From Ruminococcus flavefaciens ATCC 19208 (lineage in GTDB: Bacteria; Bacillota; Clostridia; Oscillospirales; Ruminococcaceae), in contig NZ_KI912490.1 of NCBI RefSeq assembly GCF_000518765.1, positions 447,700 to 511,699 on the forward strand: a stretch of 64,000 nucleotides of DNA. The letters are read 5' to 3'. Position 1 is the stretch's first letter. Every line of letters starts with the position of its first letter. The notes under the pieces were generated by a model, which saw nothing but the letters and a program-made list of their open reading frames with translations, had not been told where the DNA came from and did no database searches. Below are positions 59,817 through 64,000 of this stretch, one piece after another. The translations under genes and the position numbers were made by a program.

Positions 59817-61168
59817 ATAAATTCAGCGAATATATAAAAGAATACACAAACGGAAAGAAGATATGCATTCTCGGCTTCGGACGAGAGGGTAAGTCCACTT
59901 ACAAGATACTGGAAAAGTACGGCACACAGGCTTCTTTAGCTATTGCAGACCTTAATCCCATAGACCGTGAGGCAAACGGACTACCCGACAGTATTGAGCT
60001 TATCTGCGGCAAGGAATATCAGCAGTGCCTCGACGATTTCGATATGGTGTTCAAAAGTCCCGGAATAGTTCTCGAAAAGTCCCTCAGTGAGCTTAAATGT
60101 CAGATAACCTGTGAAACACAGGTATTCTTTGAGGTGTTCCGTGAAAAGATAATCGGTATAACTGGTACAAAAGGCAAGAGCACTGTTACTTCCATCATAT
60201 ACCATGTGCTGGATAAGTCGGGAGTTGACTGCCGTATCGCAGGTAATATCGGTATACCCGTATTCGATATCGCTGAGGGTATGACTCAGGGAACTGTAGT
60301 TGTCTGCGAGCTTTCCTGCCATCAGCTTGAATATATGACGGTTTCTCCGCGATATGCTGTATTCCTCAATCTATATGAGGAGCATCTCGACCACTACGGT
60401 ACTATGGAGAATTACTACAATGCAAAGAAGAATATCTATCTTCATCAGCAGAGGGGCGACCTTCTCTGGATAAACAGTGAAATAGCTCCGAACTGCGATA
60501 ACACGGAAGTTATACGTGTTTCAAACTCCGACAGCGAGGCTGATATATACGTTGCTGACGGCGTTGTGAACTACGAAAACGGCAGGAAGTACAATATCCC
60601 TGTTGACGATATAAAGCTTCTTGGCGTTCATAATCATTACAATATCGCTATTGCACTTGGCGTTTGCAGTCAGTTCGTGGACGAAGCGGACTTCGACAAG
60701 GCTGTACGCACATTTGATCCTCTTTCTCACCGCCTTGAATATGTGGATACTGTCCGCGGTATACGCTGGTATGACGACTCTATATCTACTGCCTGCGCAA
60801 CTGCTATTTCAGCTTTGCAGAGCGTTCCGAGCGTTGGAACTATCCTCATCGGCGGCATGGACAGAGGTATCGACTATACTTCACTTGTAGATTTCCTTGC
60901 TGATTTTGAGGTTCAGGTCATCTGCATGGAGGCTTCGGGCAGGCGCGTTTATGATATGATACAGGCAAGCAGCAGCTTTAACAATAAAGACCGCGTACAT
61001 TACGCCGACCACCTTGAGGACGCAGTAAAGCTTGCTGCGGAGATAACTCCCGAGGGTATGAGCTGCGTTATGTCGCCTGCGGCTGCAAGCTACGGCATTT
61101 TCAAGAACTTCGAGGAACGCGGCGATGCTTTCAAGAAGCTCGTTTCAGAAATAAAAGATAAGAACTGA
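59813..61168 (+). CDS. murD2: MurD2-type UDP-MurNAc-L-Ala ligase
   Basis: GTG 59813 overlaps the murL stop by four bases; 451 residues. GFGREGKSTYKIL is the Rossmann front, ITGTKGKSTVTSII (GTKGKST 118-124) the ATP loop, CELSCHQLEY and LNLYEEHLDHYG the central Mur-ligase motifs, and SHRLEYVDTVRGIRWYDDSI the third. MurD2 adds L-Glu rather than D-Glu, to be inverted by MurL. It is read as MurD2 because of the coupled murL; the sequence alone would only say MurD-family. Confidence 0.88.
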   Translation: MNKFSEYIKEYTNGKKICILGFGREGKSTYKILEKYGTQASLAIADLNPIDREANGLPDSIELICGKEYQQCLDDFDMVFKSPGIVLEKSLSELKCQITCETQVFFEVFREKIIGITGTKGKSTVTSIIYHVLDKSGVDCRIAGNIGIPVFDIAEGMTQGTVVVCELSCHQLEYMTVSPRYAVFLNLYEEHLDHYGTMENYYNAKKNIYLHQQRGDLLWINSEIAPNCDNTEVIRVSNSDSEADIYVADGVVNYENGRKYNIPVDDIKLLGVHNHYNIAIALGVCSQFVDEADFDKAVRTFDPLSHRLEYVDTVRGIRWYDDSISTACATAISALQSVPSVGTILIGGMDRGIDYTSLVDFLADFEVQVICMEASGRRVYDMIQASSSFNNKDRVHYADHLEDAVKLAAEITPEGMSCVMSPAAASYGIFKNFEERGDAFKKLVSEIKDKN

Positions 61169-61175
61169 TTGCAGG

Positions 61176-61198
61176 GGCGGATATTTATCCGCCTTTTT
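61176..61198 (+). terminator. Terminator after murD2
   Basis: GGCGGAT and ATCCGCC form a seven-bp stem followed by TTTTT. It is built from a member of the AGGGGCGG repeat, which has supplied the terminator. Confidence 0.8.
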
Positions 61199-61344
61199 CA
61201 TGTCTTTCTATAAGAGGGTAAAAAACAGGCTTTTTTCAACGAAAAAACATTGAATATCAAAAAGATACACCTTGGGTGGAGTTGACACATATGATATGTA
61301 AATATGAGCGTCGCGACAAACATATTGTCATTTACAGTTATAAA

Positions 61345-61460
61345 CGGGCGAGCGGAACTCGCCCCTACAGCGCGTTCATGCTACTTATTGCGTAAGGCGC
61401 GGGCTGTCGAGGACGCCAGCCCCTACGATCCTACTCACTAATAACTGATTACTATGCACT
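61345..61460. repeat. CCCCTAC palindromic repeats with TAAT-rich tail
   Basis: GGGCGAG/CTCGCCCCTAC, then GGGCTGTCGAGGACGCCAGCCCCTAC-type unit (61401 on), then a tail TAATAACTGATTACTATGCA. The TCGAGGACGCC core occurs again at 63394. Confidence 0.65.
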
Positions 61461-61513
61461 AACCGCTAAAAACTTGCCAAATAGGCTTTTATTGCTAAAT
61501 TTTATGGAAACTC

Positions 61514-61542
61514 TTGCAATTCACAGCAACCTATGATATAAT
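61514..61542 (+). promoter_or_regulatory. Promoter of the aldolase gene
   Basis: TTGCAA and TATAAT are 17 bases apart, with TGA giving an extended -10. Start near 61549, about 48 bases before ATG 61597. Confidence 0.8.
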
Positions 61543-61596
61543 ATTAACGATGGGGTCTTGAGCCCCGTAAATGAATTCTCAGGAGGAATTATATCT

Positions 61597-62460
61597 ATGT
61601 TAACTTCAGCTACAGAAATGCTCCAGAAAGCAAGAGCAGGCAAATACGCAGTAGGTCAGTTCAATATCAACAACCTTGAGTGGACTAAGGCTATCCTTCA
61701 GACAGCTCAGGAGTGCAATTCACCTGTTATCCTCGGTGTTTCAGAGGGCGCAGGCAAGTATATGTGCGGTTTTGAGACTGTTGCAGCTATGGTTGCAGCT
61801 ATGGACAAGTCTCTCGGAATCACAGTTCCTGTTGCACTTCACCTCGACCACGGCTCATACGGTGCTTGCTACAAGTGCATCAAGGCTGGCTTTACATCAA
61901 TCATGTTCGACGGTTCACATTTCCCGATCGATGAGAACGTTGCTAAGACAACTGAGCTCGTAAATGCTGCTCACAATCTCGGTCTTTCTATCGAAGCAGA
62001 AGTTGGTGCTATCGGTGGTGAAGAAGACGGCGTTATCGGTAAGGGCGAGTGCGCAGATCCTGCTGAGTGCAAGATGATCGCAGACCTCGGTGTTGACTTC
62101 CTCGCAGCCGGTATCGGTAATATCCACGGTGTATATCCTGCAAACTGGGAAGGTCTCAGCTTTGAGACTCTCGAAGCTATCAACAAGACAGTAGGTGATA
62201 TGCCTCTCGTACTCCACGGCGGTACAGGTATCCCTGACGATATGATCACAAAGGCTATCTCTCTCGGCGTTGCTAAGATCAACGTAAATACAGAGTGTCA
62301 GCTCGTATTTGCTGAGGCTACAAGAGGATATGTTGAGGATGGTAAGGACAAGCAGGGCAAGGGCTTTGACCCAAGAAAGCTTCTCGCACCGGGTGTTGAT
62401 GCTATCAAGGCTAAGGTCAAGGAGAAGATGGAGCTCTTCGGAAGCGTTAACAAGGCTTGA
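61597..62460 (+). CDS. fba: Class II fructose-bisphosphate aldolase
   Basis: ATG 61597 has AGGAGGA at 61581-61587; 287 residues. AVGQFNINNLEWTKAIL, ALHLDHGSYGACYKCIKAGF (zinc His pair), SIMFDGSHFPIDENV, GNIHGVYP and LHGGTGIPDDMI are the class II set. It cleaves fructose-1,6-bisphosphate in glycolysis. Tagatose-bisphosphate forms look similar, but a single strong promoter and very biased codon use suggest the main glycolytic enzyme. Confidence 0.94.
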   Translation: MLTSATEMLQKARAGKYAVGQFNINNLEWTKAILQTAQECNSPVILGVSEGAGKYMCGFETVAAMVAAMDKSLGITVPVALHLDHGSYGACYKCIKAGFTSIMFDGSHFPIDENVAKTTELVNAAHNLGLSIEAEVGAIGGEEDGVIGKGECADPAECKMIADLGVDFLAAGIGNIHGVYPANWEGLSFETLEAINKTVGDMPLVLHGGTGIPDDMITKAISLGVAKINVNTECQLVFAEATRGYVEDGKDKQGKGFDPRKLLAPGVDAIKAKVKEKMELFGSVNKA

Positions 62461-62481
62461 TCATAATAATTCCATAAATAT

Positions 62482-62513
62482 AAAACCTGAGGACTTTGTG
62501 TTCTCAGGTTTTT
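62482..62513. terminator. Terminator after fba
   Basis: AAAACCTGAG pairs with CTCAGGTTTT around an 11-base loop, followed by T-rich bases; it also ends the minus-strand gene that stops at 62517. Confidence 0.85.
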
Positions 62514-62516
62514 CTT

Positions 62517-63056
62517 TTATATATTCTCGCAGAAGTCTATGATCTCAGTTTTTCGCGGTTCAACTGCTTCCTTGTACTCTATGGAGCAGAGTCCGAGACT
62601 GCCGCAGCATTCAATTTCAAGGTGACCGTAAAAGTGCTCTATAGTACCTATTATACGCTCACACTCCTTCATATTCGGCCCTGTACGGAGTGCTATGGTA
62701 TAGCCCTTTTTTCCGCTGCTGAGCTTGGCATGAGGTTCATGTGTATTGCACCACGGAGTGCATCTGTCGATGAAAGCCTTGAACTGAGCAGGAACGTCAG
62801 CCCAGTATGAAGGGGCAACAGATACGATGATGTCTGCGTTCTCGAACTTATCCATAATTACATCAATGTCGTCGTGCTGAACACACTCCGCCGTATTATG
62901 ACAGCTCCTGCACCCTTTGCAGAAACTGAAATTAAAGTCGTCTATGCATATACTTTCGGCAGTGTATTTACTTGTCAGTTCCTCTGTGACTATGCGGACT
63001 ATCTCCGCTGTTGCGCCGTTTCTTACGGGACTGCAATTGATGATGAGTGCGTTCAT
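62517..63056 (-). CDS. NADPH-dependent FMN reductase / flavodoxin-like protein
   Basis: A 179-residue flavodoxin-fold protein. LIINCSPVRNGATAEIV is the FMN phosphate loop; VSVAPSYWADVPAQFKAFID is the second flavin segment. FCKGCRSCHNTAECVQHDD, with four Cys, resembles the loop of iron-sulfur flavoproteins and related reductases, though the full Isf pattern is not certain. GGAGG lies before the minus-strand ATG. Probably a reductase for small electrophiles or quinones. Confidence 0.85.
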   Translation of the reverse strand: MNALIINCSPVRNGATAEIVRIVTEELTSKYTAESICIDDFNFSFCKGCRSCHNTAECVQHDDIDVIMDKFENADIIVSVAPSYWADVPAQFKAFIDRCTPWCNTHEPHAKLSSGKKGYTIALRTGPNMKECERIIGTIEHFYGHLEIECCGSLGLCSIEYKEAVEPRKTEIIDFCENI

Positions 63057-63424
63057 AATGATACCTCCGTTTTATAATAATAAAACAGATTATAGCACAG
63101 TATAACTCAAAAGTCAATATGTAAAGGCGGTATTCATACGGAAGTTTAAGGGCTATGGCTTTTATAAATTATGAGTTAACGTAATTAATTGATGAGCGTA
63201 TGAACGGGATTCCAAAGGGACTTTGTTCCTTTGGCAGAGTCCAGAGACGGCGTCTCTGGTCGCTGTTCCCAGTTTTTAAAGAACAGCGAAATAATACGAA
63301 GGCGCATCGCAAAGGGTGAATTTCAAAACAGTCCGGTGGACTGTTTTGAAAGAGGGAACGCCTTGCAAGAGAAGGCGTTCCCTACAACGGGACGTCGAGG
63401 ACGCCGTCCCCTACAAAAGAGTTT
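63057..63424. repeat. Intergenic stretch filled with hairpin repeats
   Basis: No gene is seen. In order: CCAAAGG/CCTTTGG (near 63211), CCAGAGAC/GTCTCTGG (near 63239), CAAAACAGTCC/GGACTGTTTTG (near 63322), GGGAACGCCTT/AAGGCGTTCCC (63354-63382) and GGGACG/CGTCCC around TCGAGGACGC (63389-63410), followed by CCTAC. The chain of hairpins resembles a composite dispersed repeat. Confidence 0.6.
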
Positions 63425-64000
63425 TTAGCTGTTCAGTAAAGATAATGGGTCGATATACTTGCCGTTGTGAGTCATTTCGATGTGGATATGAGGAGCAAGT
63501 GAACTCTCGATATCGGCAGAACCACCAACAGTTCCTATGACATCGCCAGAATTGAGTTTGTCGCCCTCCTGTACTGCGAGGTCGGCATTGAGTCCGCAGT
63601 ATTTTGTAGTATATCCGTTTTTATGGTCGAGGAGCAGAGTTACTCCCCATAACGCGTCATTCTTTACAGCTGTTACCTCTCCGCCTGCTATGGCATAGAC
63701 CTCGGTACCTACCTCGGCAGCAATGTCAACACCGTTATGGGTCTGCCATGAGCCTGTAGTCTCATTTTTTACAAGCTCACTTCCGCTGAATGGTGCGATA
63801 ATATTGCTGATATCGCTGACAGGCAGCCTGAGGTCTGTCATGCCCTGTGCAACTGTTTCCTCAGCTTCTGCCTGTACGGGTTCGGCAGGCGGCGGAGCGT
63901 CAACGCTTATCTCTGCGGCAGGTATAGTAACTGTGGGCGCGTCCGTAAAAACGGGTATGGTAGCGACTGCGGTAGTGACCTTGTAAGCAGGAGCAGTGGC
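63425..64000 (-). CDS. M23-family peptidase, C-terminal part (gene runs off the window)
   Basis: The minus-strand frame is open to the window edge, so the N-terminus is missing; an internal ATG at 63841 is not taken as the start. The first 53 codons are a Pro/Ala/Thr/Glu-rich linker (VDAPPPAEPVQAEAEETVAQ). Then the LytM domain follows: FSGSELVKNETTGSWQTHNG with the metal His in THNGVDIA, and PHIHIEMTHNGKYIDPLSLL with the HxH. These are zinc enzymes or scaffolds that cut or bind peptidoglycan, often tied to sporulation (SpoIIQ type) or cell division. The expected HxxxD of THNGVD is present, so activity is possible. Confidence 0.88.
   Translation of the reverse strand, partial: ATAPAYKVTTAVATIPVFTDAPTVTIPAAEISVDAPPPAEPVQAEAEETVAQGMTDLRLPVSDISNIIAPFSGSELVKNETTGSWQTHNGVDIAAEVGTEVYAIAGGEVTAVKNDALWGVTLLLDHKNGYTTKYCGLNADLAVQEGDKLNSGDVIGTVGGSADIESSLAPHIHIEMTHNGKYIDPLSLLNS

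Larger units (their letters stand above)
61169..61596. other. 428-base intergenic stretch with repeats
   Basis: No gene is seen. It holds the murD2 terminator, two palindromes of the CCCCTAC family and a TAATAACTGATTACTATGCA tail, then the fba promoter. Confidence 0.65.

Noticed and set aside
1-64000. CRISPR array, tRNA or rRNA genes
   Set aside because: No regularly spaced direct repeats with unique spacers and no cloverleaf-type or rRNA sequence was noticed on either strand by eye; a dedicated scan would be needed for certainty.

Overview
The window looks like chromosome from a low-to-mid GC gut Firmicute of the Ruminococcaceae type, most likely a Ruminococcus. The reasons are AGGAGG ribosome binding sites, TTGACA/TATAAT promoters with 17-base spacers, T-rich hairpin terminators, short precursor peptides of the DVITTS kind, and xylose, VanZ and teichoic-type glycan genes. 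This assignment is inference from gene content; no rRNA or tRNA gene lies in the window.

Region 1 (1-6.7 kb) ends an unknown gene and then holds a compact ribosomal-peptide (RiPP) operon. It runs from a 31-residue precursor through a radical SAM/SPASM enzyme, an HPr-kinase-like kinase, a PqqD-like carrier, an S26-type peptidase, a SAM methyltransferase and an ABC exporter to an NTP_transf_5 nucleotidyltransferase. The genes overlap or nearly touch. Kinase, PqqD, peptidase, exporter and nucleotidyltransferase are the accessory set known from phosphorylated lasso peptides, but the lasso cyclase is replaced by a radical SAM enzyme.

Region 2 (6.7-9.5 kb) is a decay zone: a recombinase-type helix-turn-helix fragment, a small intact ORF, a DUF4869/ATPase chimera broken by several lesions, and an AbrB N-terminus with a foreign tail. 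An AT-rich stretch with a clear promoter follows.

Region 3 (9.5-37.9 kb) is one long plus-strand glycan operon. It has a sugar aminotransferase and PglC-like initiating transferase, three GT2 enzymes, Wzy and Wzx, and a TagF-like polymer transferase, LicD and pyruvyl transferase. It also carries several nucleotide-sugar routes: rmlABDC, an FdtA/FdtB route to a 3-acetamido-3,6-dideoxyhexose with a GNAT-FdtA fusion, galE, a likely CDP-pentitol route (AraD, SDR, IspD/TarI-like), and an unexplained TPP-enzyme / class V aminotransferase / cytidylyltransferase-oxidoreductase trio. No Wzz or BY-kinase is present. An O-antigen-ligase-like protein and a VanZ protein follow in separate units.

Region 4 (40-64 kb) is mostly housekeeping and accessory single units: a DnaQ-type exonuclease, MmcQ/EVE-like protein, alpha/beta hydrolase, Tex, DUF2225, two related stress-like lipoprotein/membrane proteins, Fur, AEC transporter, ROK regulator and xylulokinase, an orphan truncated PglX-like methyltransferase, a DtxR-type repressor followed by MurL and MurD2 (the alternative D-glutamate route of peptidoglycan synthesis), class II fructose-bisphosphate aldolase, an FMN reductase and a partial M23 peptidase. 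Intergenic spaces here carry families of short palindromic repeats.
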